DNA of 64,000 nt from Lampropedia hyalina DSM 16112 (GTDB taxonomy: Bacteria > Pseudomonadota > Gammaproteobacteria > Burkholderiales > Burkholderiaceae_C). The translations under genes were made by a program, and so were the position numbers. Position 1 is the stretch's first letter, and each line of letters starts with the position of its first letter. Positions 47,739 to 56,501 of the stretch are shown here, piece by piece. The notes under the pieces were generated by a model that was not told where the DNA came from, made no database searches, and saw only the letters and a list, made by a program, of their open reading frames with translations. The DNA lies in assembly GCF_900129055.1 (NCBI RefSeq), contig NZ_FQUZ01000002.1, positions 87,319 through 151,318 on the forward strand, read 5' to 3'.

Positions 47739-47764
47739 CGATCGCTCTGGTATTCCATGCAACC

Positions 47765-50062
47765 TTACTTCGCCCGCCGCCCCTTCTTGGCAGTGACTGC
47801 CTTGCTGGCAGCCGCCCGCTTGCCACGGGCACGCGTGGCCTTGCTGGCATCGTTGTAGGCTGAACCGTTGCGTGCCGCAGGGCGGGCCGTGGCCGCGCGG
47901 GCCTCTCGCCGCCGGACCGCCGACACCAGCGTGTCCGCCAGCAATACCTCGTCGTCCACCACTGGAGTGGGTGATTCAGGCCGTTTGCCGCTGGCAGATG
48001 GGCGGCTGCGGTTTTCGCGCGCCAGGATGAAGTCGATCTTGCGGGCATCCAGATCGACCCGGCTGACCTGCACGGTGACACGCGCGCCGATGCCGTAGCG
48101 GGTTCCGGTGCGCTCGCCGCGCAACTCCTGCCGCGCTTCGTCAAAGCGGAAATACTCGTCGCCCAGTTCGGTGATGTGAATCAGCCCTTCCACATACAGG
48201 TTCTCCAGCATGACGAACAGGCCAAAGGTGGTCACGGCACTGACCTTGCCTGCGAACACCTCGCCCAGATGCTCGCGCATGTACTGGCATTTGAGCCAGG
48301 ATTCCACGTCGCGGCTGGCCTCGTCGGCACGGCGTTCGTTGGCACTGCAATGCAGACCGGCGGCCTCCCAGGCCAGCATGGTGGCATCGGCCGTCGCGGG
48401 CTGGCGACTGCGCTGGTGCGGGGTCTGGGCCTCGTCGGCCTGCGGTGCGGCCACCCTGGCGGCCAGTTTCTGCGCCAGCTTGGCATGGGCCTGCCCCGGC
48501 GGTGGAATGGCCGGGAGCTGGTATTTGCCATCGCTCAGCACCGCCTTGAGCACACGGTGCACCAGCAAATCCGGGTAGCGGCGGATGGGGCTGGTGAAAT
48601 GCGTGTAGGCACTGAAGGCCAGCCCGAAATGGCCATTGTTGTGCGGCGTGTACACTGCCTGCTGCATGGAGCGCAGCAGCATGGAGTGGATTTGCGGCGC
48701 GTCGGGGCGTTCCTTGGTGGCCTCGGCAATGGCCTGAAAATCCTGCGGTTGGGGCGCGTCGCCCACGGTCTGCGGCACGCCCATGGCTTTCAGGTAATTG
48801 CGCAGCATATCCAGCCGCTCCGGCGAGGGACCTTCATGCACCCGATACAGCGCGGGGTGCTTGCGCTTGAGCAGAAAATCGGCACTGCACACGTTAGCCG
48901 CCAGCATGGCTTCTTCGATCAGGCGGTGTGCCTGGTTGCGCACACGCGGCACGATCTGCGCAATGCGGCCACTGTCGTCGCAGATGATTTGCGTCTCGGT
49001 GGTCTCGAAGTCGATGGCACCCCGTGCCTGCCGTGCCGCCAGCAATGCCTGGAACACGCCATGCAGGTTCAGCAGATCGGGCAGGCGGTCGGCAAACTGC
49101 ACGGCCAGCGGGCCTCGGGTGTTTCCCAGAATGTCGGCCACCTGGGTGTAGGTCATGCGGGCGTGGCTGTGCATCACCCCCGGATAGAACTGGTAGGCGT
49201 GCAGCTTGCCGCTGGCGGTAATCAGCATGTCGCAGACCATGCAGAGGCGATCCACCTCCGGGTTCAGCGAGCACAGGCCGTTGGAGAGCTTCTCGGGCAG
49301 CATCGGAATGACGCGGCGCGGAAAATAAATGCTGGTGGCACGCTCGAAGGCATCGTGGTCAATGGCTCCGCCCGATGGCACATAGTGGCTGACATCGGCA
49401 ATGGCTACCAGCAGCCGCCAGCCCTTGCCGCGCCCGACCTTGGCAGGCTCGCAATACACGGCATCGTCAAAGTCGCGGGCATCCTCGCCGTCGATGGTGA
49501 TGAGCGGAATGTCGCGCAGATCGACGCGCCCGCGCCGATCCACCGCCCGCACCGTGGCCGGCAGGGCCGCAGCGGCCTTCTCGCAGGCGGGGGAGAATTC
49601 ATGCGGCACGTCGTACTTGCGCACGGCGATCTCGATTTCCATGCCCGCATCGTCGGCATCGCCCAGCACCTCGCTGATGCGTCCCACCGGTTGGCCGTGC
49701 AGGCTGGGGGCTTCGGTCAGTTCCACCACCACCACCTGGCCGACACGGGCGTGGGCGGTGGCGGCATCGGGAATCAGCACATCCTGTCCGTAGCGGCGGT
49801 CTTCGGGCGCGACCAGCCAGACGCCATTCTCCTGGAGCAGCTTGCCAATGATGCGCCGCGTCGGGCGTTCCAGAATATCCAGCACCCGGCCCTCGGGGCG
49901 ACCCTTGCGGTCGTGGCGCACCACGCGCACCCGCACCCGATCCTGGTGGATGAGATGGCGCATCTCCTCCAGCGGCAAAAACACGTCTTCAGAGCCATCA
50001 TCGGGCCTGACAAAACCGTGTCCTTCGCGTCGGCCTTGCACTTCGCCAACAATTTCTTGCAT
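47765..50062 (-). CDS. rnr: Ribonuclease R
   Basis: 3'-5' exoribonuclease of the RNB family, 765 residues. Order: cold-shock-like domain (GFVRPDDGSEDVFLP), RNB catalytic domain with IDGEDARDFDDAVY (metal-binding Asp), an S1 domain (GEVFAGKVSAVTTFGLFVMLENLYVEGLIHI) and a Lys/Arg-rich tail. The insertion GKYQLPAIPPPGQAHAKLAQKLAARVAAPQ... lies between the RNB end and S1. The ATG at 50062 is chosen: the frame continues upstream through the divergent tRNA-Leu, which is not plausible. The N-terminal HTH seen in many RNase R proteins is absent. Confidence 0.93.
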   Translation of the reverse strand: MQEIVGEVQGRREGHGFVRPDDGSEDVFLPLEEMRHLIHQDRVRVRVVRHDRKGRPEGRVLDILERPTRRIIGKLLQENGVWLVAPEDRRYGQDVLIPDAATAHARVGQVVVVELTEAPSLHGQPVGRISEVLGDADDAGMEIEIAVRKYDVPHEFSPACEKAAAALPATVRAVDRRGRVDLRDIPLITIDGEDARDFDDAVYCEPAKVGRGKGWRLLVAIADVSHYVPSGGAIDHDAFERATSIYFPRRVIPMLPEKLSNGLCSLNPEVDRLCMVCDMLITASGKLHAYQFYPGVMHSHARMTYTQVADILGNTRGPLAVQFADRLPDLLNLHGVFQALLAARQARGAIDFETTETQIICDDSGRIAQIVPRVRNQAHRLIEEAMLAANVCSADFLLKRKHPALYRVHEGPSPERLDMLRNYLKAMGVPQTVGDAPQPQDFQAIAEATKERPDAPQIHSMLLRSMQQAVYTPHNNGHFGLAFSAYTHFTSPIRRYPDLLVHRVLKAVLSDGKYQLPAIPPPGQAHAKLAQKLAARVAAPQADEAQTPHQRSRQPATADATMLAWEAAGLHCSANERRADEASRDVESWLKCQYMREHLGEVFAGKVSAVTTFGLFVMLENLYVEGLIHITELGDEYFRFDEARQELRGERTGTRYGIGARVTVQVSRVDLDARKIDFILARENRSRPSASGKRPESPTPVVDDEVLLADTLVSAVRRREARAATARPAARNGSAYNDASKATRARGKRAAASKAVTAKKGRRAK

Positions 50063-50100
50063 CAAATTCGTTTTTTTCAATTGCAGTCCGTTTTTCTGTA

Positions 50101-50106
50101 TATAAT
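50101..50106 (+). promoter_or_regulatory. -10 element of tRNA-Leu promoter
   Basis: TATAAT, 18 bp before the tRNA start. The best -35 candidate (TTGCAG at 50081) has an unusually short 14-bp spacer, so the -35 is uncertain. Confidence 0.55.
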
Positions 50107-50123
50107 CTCGGAATTCCTGAAGT

Positions 50124-50210
50124 GCCCAGGTGGCGAAATTGGTAGACGCACTAGCTTCAGGTGCTAGCGGGGGCAACTCCGTGGAGGTTCGAGTCCTCTC
50201 CTGGGCACCA
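50124..50210 (+). tRNA. tRNA-Leu (anticodon CAG)
   Basis: 87 nt including an encoded CCA. Acceptor arms GCCCAGG / CCTGGGC pair fully; the anticodon loop TTCAGGT sits on stem CTAGC/GCTAG, giving anticodon CAG. A long variable arm (GGGGGCAACTCC) and the T-loop GTTCGAGTC are typical of class II tRNA-Leu. It reads CTG, the dominant leucine codon in this high-GC genome. Confidence 0.97.
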
Positions 50211-50245
50211 ATCATTCTACTTGCATATGTTTATGCAAGTCTTCA

Positions 50246-50270
50246 AAAGCCCGTATCCACGGGCTTTTTT
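50246..50270 (+). terminator. Rho-independent terminator after tRNA-Leu
   Basis: AAAGCCCGT / ACGGGCTTT stem with a 4-nt loop and trailing T, 36 bp after the tRNA. Confidence 0.9.
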
Positions 50271-50307
50271 CATGGCCGCGCGGTGGGTTTGTCTCTCCAT
50301 CAGCCGC

Positions 50308-51345
50308 TCAGCGGCCAATGGCAGGCAGTACCCGGTCGATGCGCTGTGCCAACTGCTCCAGCAACCCGGTGGGCAACTCCACCTGCAAAGGCACGGCATA
50401 CGCCTGGGGAAACAGCGGCCAGAGCTTCACACTGTCTTTTTCGGTACACAGCACCGGCATGCCTGCGGCCACGGCCTGCTGCAACAGCGGCAATCGGGCA
50501 CGCAGGGCGGCATCATCGGCATGGTCAGGCAAGGCCAGACGTTGCGCCAACACCAGCCCCCGCGCTTCCAGCATGGTGAAGAACGCTTGCGGCTCGGCAA
50601 TGCCTGCCAGAGCCAGTACCGGGGTGGCCGCCCAATCCCGCAGGGCACGCTGCTCCCCCAGACCGTTACGGGTCTGCGCAGCCAGTTGCCGCTGCACCGG
50701 CCAGGCATGCGGGTGCTGGCGTATCGCCGGGCTGGCTTCGCCCCGGTACAGCACGGCATCGACGGCACGCGGCCAGGGTTCACGCAGAGGCCCGGCGGGC
50801 AGCAGGCGGCCATTCTGAATGCCAGTCTCATGGAATACGCAGATTTCAAAATCGCGCGGCAGAGCCAGATGCTGCAAGCCATCGTCGCTGACGATGATGC
50901 GGGTTTGCGGGCAGGCGTGCAGCAGTGCCTGCACGGCATCCATGCGCCGTTCGGCCACGAACACGGGTGCGCCAGTGTTGCGGTGAATCAGCAGCGGCTC
51001 GTCGCCGACTTCACTGGCATGGCTGTCGGGCCGCACCGGCCGACAGTCCTGCCCTGTGCGGCCATAGCCCCGCGACACCACTCCCACGGGCCAGCCACGC
51101 TGCTGCAAGGCCTGTACCAGCGCGATGGTGACGGGGGTCTTGCCCGCACCGCCAGCCACCACATTGCCCACCACGATCACGAACGCGGGCAGCCGGGCAG
51201 CCGGTTCACGATGCCGCAGACGATGCACCCCACGCCGCGCCACGATGACTGCGCCATACAGCCAGGACAGCGGCAGCAAAGCCGTGCTCAGCCAGCCCTT
51301 GCCCTGCCAGCTCTGGCGGATGCGCTCACTCAGCGGCTGGGCCAT
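50308..51345 (-). CDS. lpxK: Tetraacyldisaccharide 4'-kinase
   Basis: Inner-membrane P-loop kinase that phosphorylates the lipid A precursor. The 345-residue protein has an N-terminal amphipathic/hydrophobic segment (LLPLSWLYGAVIVARRGVHRL), Walker A-like VGNVVAGGAGKTP, VVSRGYGR and the catalytic-site region IVSDDGLQHLALPRD. It follows exbD by 31 bp, the usual exbB-exbD-lpxK order. The trm112-like gene and kdsB that often follow are not here; the stop faces tRNA-Leu. Confidence 0.94.
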   Translation of the reverse strand: MAQPLSERIRQSWQGKGWLSTALLPLSWLYGAVIVARRGVHRLRHREPAARLPAFVIVVGNVVAGGAGKTPVTIALVQALQQRGWPVGVVSRGYGRTGQDCRPVRPDSHASEVGDEPLLIHRNTGAPVFVAERRMDAVQALLHACPQTRIIVSDDGLQHLALPRDFEICVFHETGIQNGRLLPAGPLREPWPRAVDAVLYRGEASPAIRQHPHAWPVQRQLAAQTRNGLGEQRALRDWAATPVLALAGIAEPQAFFTMLEARGLVLAQRLALPDHADDAALRARLPLLQQAVAAGMPVLCTEKDSVKLWPLFPQAYAVPLQVELPTGLLEQLAQRIDRVLPAIGR

Positions 51346-51376
51346 GTACTGTGGGCAGCAGGCGGAGCGTTCTGCA

Positions 51377-51790
51377 TCAGTTGCGGCTCTGGGTGGCGAA
51401 TGTCACTTTCACCAATCCGACGTTGCGGGCCGCTTCCATCACCGAAATCACCGACTGGTGCGCAGCCTGGGCATCGGCACTGACGATGAGAATGGCATCG
51501 GGAGCCTCACGCGCGGCCTTCTGCAACTGCACGGTGAGCGCGTCGGTGGTGTTGCGGTTGAGCACCATGCCGTTGATGGCGTACTGGCCATCGGCATTGA
51601 CCGCCACCACGATTTCCTGCGGCCGCTCACGCAGTTGCTCGGCATTGGCCAGCGGCAGGTTCAGTTGCAATTCCTGAAACCGGCTGTAGGTGGTGGTGAG
51701 CATCAGGAAGATCAGGATCACCAGCAGCACATCGATGAATGGAATCAGGTTGATGTCTGGCTCGGATGTGGTGCGTGGACGGAAATTCAT
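51377..51790 (-). CDS. exbD: ExbD/TolR-family biopolymer transport protein
   Basis: A 137-residue proton-channel subunit with a single N-terminal membrane helix containing the essential Asp (DINLIPFIDVLLVILIFLM) and a periplasmic domain. It works with the ExbB-like gene whose stop overlaps its start by four bases. In this genomic context (ExbB-ExbD-LpxK) the pair usually energises outer-membrane transport. Confidence 0.92.
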   Translation of the reverse strand: MNFRPRTTSEPDINLIPFIDVLLVILIFLMLTTTYSRFQELQLNLPLANAEQLRERPQEIVVAVNADGQYAINGMVLNRNTTDALTVQLQKAAREAPDAILIVSADAQAAHQSVISVMEAARNVGLVKVTFATQSRN

Positions 51791-52419
51791 GCTTGCAGGC
51801 TTCGCAGGTGCTGGATGAAACGCTCGGAGGCCACTTCCATTTCCAGGATGTAGGCATCGACCCGCGCCCGGAAATACCGCCAGAAGATCAGCGCGGGAAT
51901 CGCCACGATCAGGCCAAACGCGGTGTTGTACAGCGCGATGGAAATGCCATGCGCCAGCTGCCCCGGATTGCCGGTAATCACGCCCGAATCAATGCCACCC
52001 TGCGAGGCAAAGATCTCGATCATGCCGATCACCGTGCCCAGCAGCCCCAGCAGGGGCGCGGCCGATGCAATCGTGGCCAGAGCCTGCAAGTGTTTCTCCA
52101 TGCGGCTGGCCACCAGCCGTCCGGTGTTCTGGATGTTGGCCCGCAACCCGTCTTCATGGATGTAGGGGTTCATGGTCAGTGTGCGCAAGGGGCTGGCCAG
52201 CACTTCGCCCAGCGCGGAGTTCTGGCGCAGCTTCTCGATGACGCTGGCCGAAGGCAACCCCCTGGCACACACCGAGATGGCTTCATCGGTGAGGTTGGCC
52301 GGCGCGACCACTGACCGCTTGAGGCTGTAGAACCGCTCGGCCACGATGGCCAGCGTCAGAATGGAACAGACAATCAGCGGCCAAATCGGCCAGCCAGCGG
52401 CTTGAATGATCGATAACAA
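51787..52419 (-). CDS. exbB: ExbB/TolQ-family proton channel protein
   Basis: MotA/TolQ/ExbB-family membrane protein forming the pentameric proton channel with ExbD. It has three membrane segments (IWPLIVCSILTLAIVAERF; TIASAAPLLGLLGTVIGMIEIF; ISIALYNTAFGLIVAIPALIF). I chose a TTG start at 52419, giving MLSIIQAAGWPIW as in homologues I recall, with GGGGAG upstream; another TTG at 52467 would add 16 unconserved residues. No ATG fits. First gene of exbB-exbD-lpxK. Confidence 0.88.
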   Translation of the reverse strand: MLSIIQAAGWPIWPLIVCSILTLAIVAERFYSLKRSVVAPANLTDEAISVCARGLPSASVIEKLRQNSALGEVLASPLRTLTMNPYIHEDGLRANIQNTGRLVASRMEKHLQALATIASAAPLLGLLGTVIGMIEIFASQGGIDSGVITGNPGQLAHGISIALYNTAFGLIVAIPALIFWRYFRARVDAYILEMEVASERFIQHLRSLQA

Positions 52420-52527
52420 AACCGGAGCTCCCCAGGGCAGACACCCAAAAACACAAAAGCCCGGCAATTATGGCGCAGCCGCCAGCCATTCAAAGACAAT
52501 TTGTCACAGCATGGCGACGGGGTTTTC

Positions 52528-52971
52528 TCAAGCCAGTGGAGCTGAGCCAGCTTCACTGCCCTGCCGTGCAAGCACGGGTTGCAACTGCGCCAGCAATTTT
52601 TCTGCCCGACGACCGCCACTGCGCAGCACCTGTTCTACCTGGGCCTGGAGCGTGTCGATTTCTGCGGCGTATTCAGCCACCTTGATCTGTTCGATCTCGA
52701 CCTGCACCCGTTGCAATTCGGCCAGGGCCTTCGCGCTTTCGGTGCCGACAGGCAAGGTTTTCTGTGCCACGTCCAGCAGCACCTCGGTAATCAGCCCCAA
52801 CTGGTGCCCGTAGGTGGCGACATTGAAGGCACGCTCCTCGATCTGGGCATGGCCTGCCTGCGGCTTGATGCCGGCAAAAAACCAGTGGGTGTTGGGCTCG
52901 ATGTCCTGCATGACATTGCCACTGAGCGGAAACTCCACATGGGGAGCCCAAAACCAAAGCCAGGGAAACAT
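52528..52971 (-). CDS. Conserved hypothetical protein with C-terminal coiled coil
   Basis: A 147-residue cytosolic protein. The N-terminal half (MFPWLWFWAPHVEFPLSGNVMQ, then INTHWFFAGI-like segment) is aromatic; residues 60-130 are predicted helical and charged (ALAELQRVQVEIEQIKVAEYAAEIDTLQAQ), likely a coiled coil. The ATG at 52971 has a GGAGG ribosome-binding site. It precedes exbB on the same strand by about 110 bp. I do not recognise a named family. Confidence 0.65.
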   Translation of the reverse strand: MFPWLWFWAPHVEFPLSGNVMQDIEPNTHWFFAGIKPQAGHAQIEERAFNVATYGHQLGLITEVLLDVAQKTLPVGTESAKALAELQRVQVEIEQIKVAEYAAEIDTLQAQVEQVLRSGGRRAEKLLAQLQPVLARQGSEAGSAPLA

Positions 52972-53046
52972 GTCGGGCCTCCGGTGCATTGTGTGGTGGA
53001 AGGGCATAGTGTACGCGGCCCGACCGCCGAATCCAAATGCAAACGA

Positions 53047-53271
53047 TCAGCCGGCCCATGCAGCGGCCTGCTCGAACCAGCCCTGCACCGCCCGCCAGTG
53101 CCGGTCGCCGTACAGGCGGCGGAATTGCTGCACTTCTTCGGAATCGGAGCGTGCGAGTGCCTGGCGACGTTGGGCAATGTATTGCGGAGTGAGTGCGATG
53201 CCGCATTCCACCTCGATGCAGTGCCGCCATTCTTCCAGGCTGCGAGGGATGACAGGGGATTTTTTGCGCAT
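53047..53271 (-). CDS. Small conserved hypothetical protein
   Basis: A 74-residue basic protein (MRKKSPVIPRSLEEWRHCIEVECGIALTPQYIAQR...) with no signal peptide. The ATG at 53271 is preferred over one 24 bp upstream. It is divergent from folE2, and the inverted repeat at 53279-53294 sits just before its start. Function unknown; its position suggests it may share regulation with the folE2 operon. Confidence 0.6.
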   Translation of the reverse strand: MRKKSPVIPRSLEEWRHCIEVECGIALTPQYIAQRRQALARSDSEEVQQFRRLYGDRHWRAVQGWFEQAAAWAG

Positions 53272-53278
53272 GAAATAA

Positions 53279-53294
53279 TGATAACAAAATATCA
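53279..53294. promoter_or_regulatory. Candidate operator between divergent small gene and folE2 operon
   Basis: TGATA-N6-TATCA, an AT-rich inverted repeat 8 bp before the divergent small gene and upstream of the folE2 promoter. FolE2 genes are commonly controlled by Zur, but this site does not clearly match the published Zur consensus, so the regulator is unknown. Confidence 0.4.
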
Positions 53295-53322
53295 ATTAAA
53301 GCGTACGCACCGTATTTCTACC

Positions 53323-53328
53323 TATAAT
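53323..53328 (+). promoter_or_regulatory. -10 element of the folE2 operon promoter
   Basis: TATAAT 84 bp before the folE2 start. No good -35 is visible at 16-18 bp, which fits a promoter under activation or relieved repression. Confidence 0.5.
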
Positions 53329-53411
53329 CGAACTCAGCAAAAGCATTGGGCAGTCTTCTTCACCATGAAGACAAGCCATTGTTTTCATTGAATCCATTTC
53401 CATTTTCCTGC

Positions 53412-54338
53412 ATGAACATCTCCCTTCCCGATGTGTCCCTGACCGAGTGCCCTGCCGTGCTTGCCCCTCTCGACTGGGTGGGTATGCAGGGCATCGATGT
53501 ACCGCTGTGGCTGGCCGAATTCGAGGCACCGCAGCAGGTGCATGCCCAGGCCGACATTCAGGTGGACCTGCCCCAGCCGCACACCAAGGGCATCCACATG
53601 TCGCGCCTGTACCGCCTGCTGGATGAAGCCGTGCAGCAGCCACTCACCCCCACGCTGCTGGCGCAGTTGCTGGCCGATGCCATCCACAGCCATGCCGACT
53701 GCCACTCACGCAGGGCACGCCTGCAACTGCGTTTCGCACTGCTGGCGCGCCGCGCGGCCCTGCTCACGCCCGGCCTGGCGGGCTGGAAGTCCTACCCCGT
53801 GCAGGTGCGGGCACAGTGGCAGGATGGCCATCTGTCATTGCACACAAGCGTGGAAATCGTCTATTCGTCCACCTGCCCGTGCTCCGCAGCCCTGACGCGA
53901 CAACTGGTGGAGCAGGCCTTCACCGCCCATTTTGCCGGGCAGGAGCAAGTGAGCCGCAGTGATGCGGCCGCATGGCTGCGCCAGCAGGCCACACTGGCGA
54001 CCCCGCACAGCCAGCGCAGTGTGGCACGGGTGCGGGTGTCGCTGCCAGCCACTGCCGCCACGCTGGGCTTGCTGCCGCTGATCGACACGGTGGAGGCCGC
54101 TTTGGCCACGCCGGTGCAGACCGCCGTGAAACGCGCCGACGAGCAGGCATTCGCCCGCCTGAACGGGCAGAACCTGATGTTTGTGGAAGATGCCGCCCGC
54201 CGGGTGCAGCAGGCCCTGCATGAATACCAGGATGCCAGCGTGCAGGTGCAGCACCTGGAAAGCCTTCACCCGCACGATGCAGTGGCCTGGGCAGGCCCAG
54301 ACCATACGCAGGCCACCGCTCCAGCCAGCCACCTGTAA
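53412..54338 (+). CDS. folE2: GTP cyclohydrolase FolE2 (type IB)
   Basis: Alternative GTP cyclohydrolase I, first step of tetrahydrofolate synthesis, usable when zinc for the classical FolE is scarce. The 308-residue protein shows the family features GIHMSRLYRLLDE and the active-site cysteine region SSTCPCSAALTRQLVEQAF (Cys155, Cys157), plus the C-terminal FVEDAARRVQQAL. The ATG at 53412 was chosen; a longer frame starts in the upstream region. It leads a four-gene unit with only 12 bp to the next gene. Confidence 0.92.
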   Translation: MNISLPDVSLTECPAVLAPLDWVGMQGIDVPLWLAEFEAPQQVHAQADIQVDLPQPHTKGIHMSRLYRLLDEAVQQPLTPTLLAQLLADAIHSHADCHSRRARLQLRFALLARRAALLTPGLAGWKSYPVQVRAQWQDGHLSLHTSVEIVYSSTCPCSAALTRQLVEQAFTAHFAGQEQVSRSDAAAWLRQQATLATPHSQRSVARVRVSLPATAATLGLLPLIDTVEAALATPVQTAVKRADEQAFARLNGQNLMFVEDAARRVQQALHEYQDASVQVQHLESLHPHDAVAWAGPDHTQATAPASHL

Positions 54339-54350
54339 CAGGATTACCCG

Positions 54351-55475
54351 ATGGAACACCCAATGGACGCAGTGATCGTGGGAGCCGGGCCAGCCGGCAT
54401 CGGCATGGCCCTGACGCTGGACAAGCTGCCGGGCATACGCTATTGCATTCTGGAGAGCGACCGCATCGGTGAATCCTTTCGCCGCTGGCCCCAGCAAACC
54501 CGCCTCATCACGCCATCGTTCCACAGCAATCCGTTCGGCCTGGCCGACCTCAATGCCGTCAATGAACCGAGTTCGCCGGCCATCTACACCGGCGCGGAAC
54601 ACCCCAGCGGCGAGCAATACGCCAATTACCTGGGCTTCATGGCCCAGGCACACCAGTTGCCGGTGGTCAGTGGCTGCAAGGTGCAGCAGGTGCAGGCCCT
54701 GTCCGATGGGGGCTTCCATCTGGTGACGGAAAAAGGCCCGCTGGCCACCCGTTTTCTGATCTGGGCCACGGGCGAATACCAATTCCCCGATTTGCAGCCA
54801 TTCCCCGGTGCATCGCTGTGCCCGCACTATGCACAGGTCTCCAGTTGGGCGGATTTCGATGCCCCCGCCTGCACCGTCATCGGCGGCTACGAAAGCGGCG
54901 TGGATGCCGCTTTCCATCTCGTCCAGTTGGGCAAGCAGGTGCGCCTGCTGGTGCGCAAATCCACCTGGGACCCGGATGGCTCCTACGATCCCAGCCTGTC
55001 GCTGTCGCCCTACAGCCGCGAACGGCTCTATCAGGCCGTCGATAGCGGTCGGCTGGAGATCGTGTTCGGCGTGAATGTGGTCAAGGTGGTGCGCGGCAGT
55101 GCGGGCAACTGGCGCGTCCGGGCTGCCGATGGCCGCCACTGGGAATGCGCACAGCCCCCCATTCTGGGAACCGGCTTCCTGAAAGGCGGCGGTGCGCGCC
55201 AGATTGCCGATCTGTGGGAATGGAACGAGGAGGGACGCATTCTGCTCAGCGATGCCGATGAATCCACCCGCACCCCCGGCCTGTTCCTGGTCGGCCCGCA
55301 GGTGCGACACGACCATCGCATCTACTGCTTCATCTACAAGTTCCGCCAGCGTTTCGCTGCGGTGGCCTCGCAGATCGCCCAGCGTCTGGACAGCGACCCC
55401 AGTGCCCTGCAAGGCCAGGGCGGAGCGTGGGGGCCGTTTGGCAACAGCGACTGCTGCGAGGGATGCGAATGCTGA
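54351..55475 (+). CDS. CzcO-like FAD/NAD(P)-binding oxidoreductase with cysteine-rich tail
   Basis: A 374-residue flavoprotein of the CzcO/YpdA-like group. N-terminal FAD motif AVIVGAGPAGIGMAL, second nucleotide-binding motif CTVIGGYESGVDAAFHLVQLGKQVRLL around residues 180-207, and C-terminal GLFLVGPQVRHDHRIYCFIYKFRQRF. The last ten residues ([10 protein letters not shown]) hold four or more cysteines, suggesting a metal-binding or redox tail. Reaction unknown. It lies between folE2 and a transporter gene and overlaps the latter by 7 bp, so it is an integral operon member. Confidence 0.82.
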   Translation: MEHPMDAVIVGAGPAGIGMALTLDKLPGIRYCILESDRIGESFRRWPQQTRLITPSFHSNPFGLADLNAVNEPSSPAIYTGAEHPSGEQYANYLGFMAQAHQLPVVSGCKVQQVQALSDGGFHLVTEKGPLATRFLIWATGEYQFPDLQPFPGASLCPHYAQVSSWADFDAPACTVIGGYESGVDAAFHLVQLGKQVRLLVRKSTWDPDGSYDPSLSLSPYSRERLYQAVDSGRLEIVFGVNVVKVVRGSAGNWRVRAADGRHWECAQPPILGTGFLKGGGARQIADLWEWNEEGRILLSDADESTRTPGLFLVGPQVRHDHRIYCFIYKFRQRFAAVASQIAQRLDSDPSALQGQGGAWGPFGNSDCCEGCEC

Positions 55476-56485
55476 ATGTTCTGCAATTTCTCGGGGGCAG
55501 CGGCATTTCCCTGCTGTTGCTCGCCAGCATTGCGGCAGGGGCAGGCACAGGGCATTTCTCACCCGATAGCAGCACCTGGTTGAGCGACCGGGTCGATGCC
55601 ACCTTGCTGCTGTTGATCGGGCTGCTGTTCTTTGGCGTGCGCTTCAATGCCATCGTGCGGGCACTGGGGCATCTGCGCTTCATTGCAGTGGCACTGCTGG
55701 CCAACTTCGTGCTGGTGCCGTGCATCGGCTGGGCGATTGCCTCGCTGGTACTGCCCGAGCATCCGCTGCTCATGGTGGGTCTGGTGATTTACTTCATGTC
55801 GCCATGCACGGACTGGTTTCTGGGCTTCACCCGGCTGGCCAAGGGCAATGTGGCACTGGGCACAGCCCTGATTCCCATCAACATGGTGGTGCAGTTGCTG
55901 CTGTACCCGCTGTACCTGCACTGGTTCACGCGCAACATCGTGCCGGTGGAGGCCGATCTCATCGGTCAGACGCTGCTGCAATGGTTTCTGCTGCCACTGG
56001 TGGTCGCCACTGCCGCGCACCACATCCTGCGCCGACTGCTGGCCCCTGCCCGCTTCGCGCGGCTGCTGGCAATGGCAGACCACACCACGCCCTGGGTGAT
56101 CGCACTGCTGGTGATGGAAATCTTCGCCGCGAACATCGACACCATTGTGGCGTACCGTGGGGTCTTTGGCTGGCTGCTGCTGGCGGTGTTCCTGTTCTTC
56201 ATTGCCACCTTCGTGCTGGGCGAGGCACTCAGCCGCATGGCAGGTCTGCGCTACCCCGAACACGCGCTGCTGACCCTCACGATTGCCGCCCGCAACGCAC
56301 CGCTGATGCTGGCCATCAGCATGGCCGCGCTGCCCGATCAACCGCTCATCCATGCCGCCATCGTCATCGGCATGTTGCTGGAATTCCCGCACCTGACACT
56401 GCTGCGCCAACTGCTGCTGCGCTCGCAGACACATGCCCGCTACCACCACAGCACGGCAGGCGCAGAAACCATTCCAACCCACTGA
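55469..56485 (+). CDS. BASS/ACR3-like membrane transporter
   Basis: A 338-residue integral membrane protein with about ten helices. The pattern [29 protein letters not shown] and [22 protein letters not shown] resembles the bile acid/sodium symporter and arsenite (ACR3) superfamily, with the conserved Cys of the SPCT segment. Substrate unknown. The ATG at 55469 has GAGGG 7 bp upstream and overlaps the preceding stop. Being in a folE2/hisI operon, a role in metal or metabolite export or uptake is possible but not shown. Confidence 0.75.
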   Translation: MLNVLQFLGGSGISLLLLASIAAGAGTGHFSPDSSTWLSDRVDATLLLLIGLLFFGVRFNAIVRALGHLRFIAVALLANFVLVPCIGWAIASLVLPEHPLLMVGLVIYFMSPCTDWFLGFTRLAKGNVALGTALIPINMVVQLLLYPLYLHWFTRNIVPVEADLIGQTLLQWFLLPLVVATAAHHILRRLLAPARFARLLAMADHTTPWVIALLVMEIFAANIDTIVAYRGVFGWLLLAVFLFFIATFVLGEALSRMAGLRYPEHALLTLTIAARNAPLMLAISMAALPDQPLIHAAIVIGMLLEFPHLTLLRQLLLRSQTHARYHHSTAGAETIPTH

Positions 56486-56501
56486 CTTCGAGACGAACAC
56501 C

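Noticed and set aside
48176..50167. 663-codon frame antisense to rnr and running into tRNA-Leu
   Set aside because: Shadow of rnr; crosses a tRNA gene.
50063..50215. N-terminal extension of rnr through tRNA-Leu
   Set aside because: Would require coding across the tRNA on the opposite strand and its promoter; the ATG at 50062 starts the conserved region.
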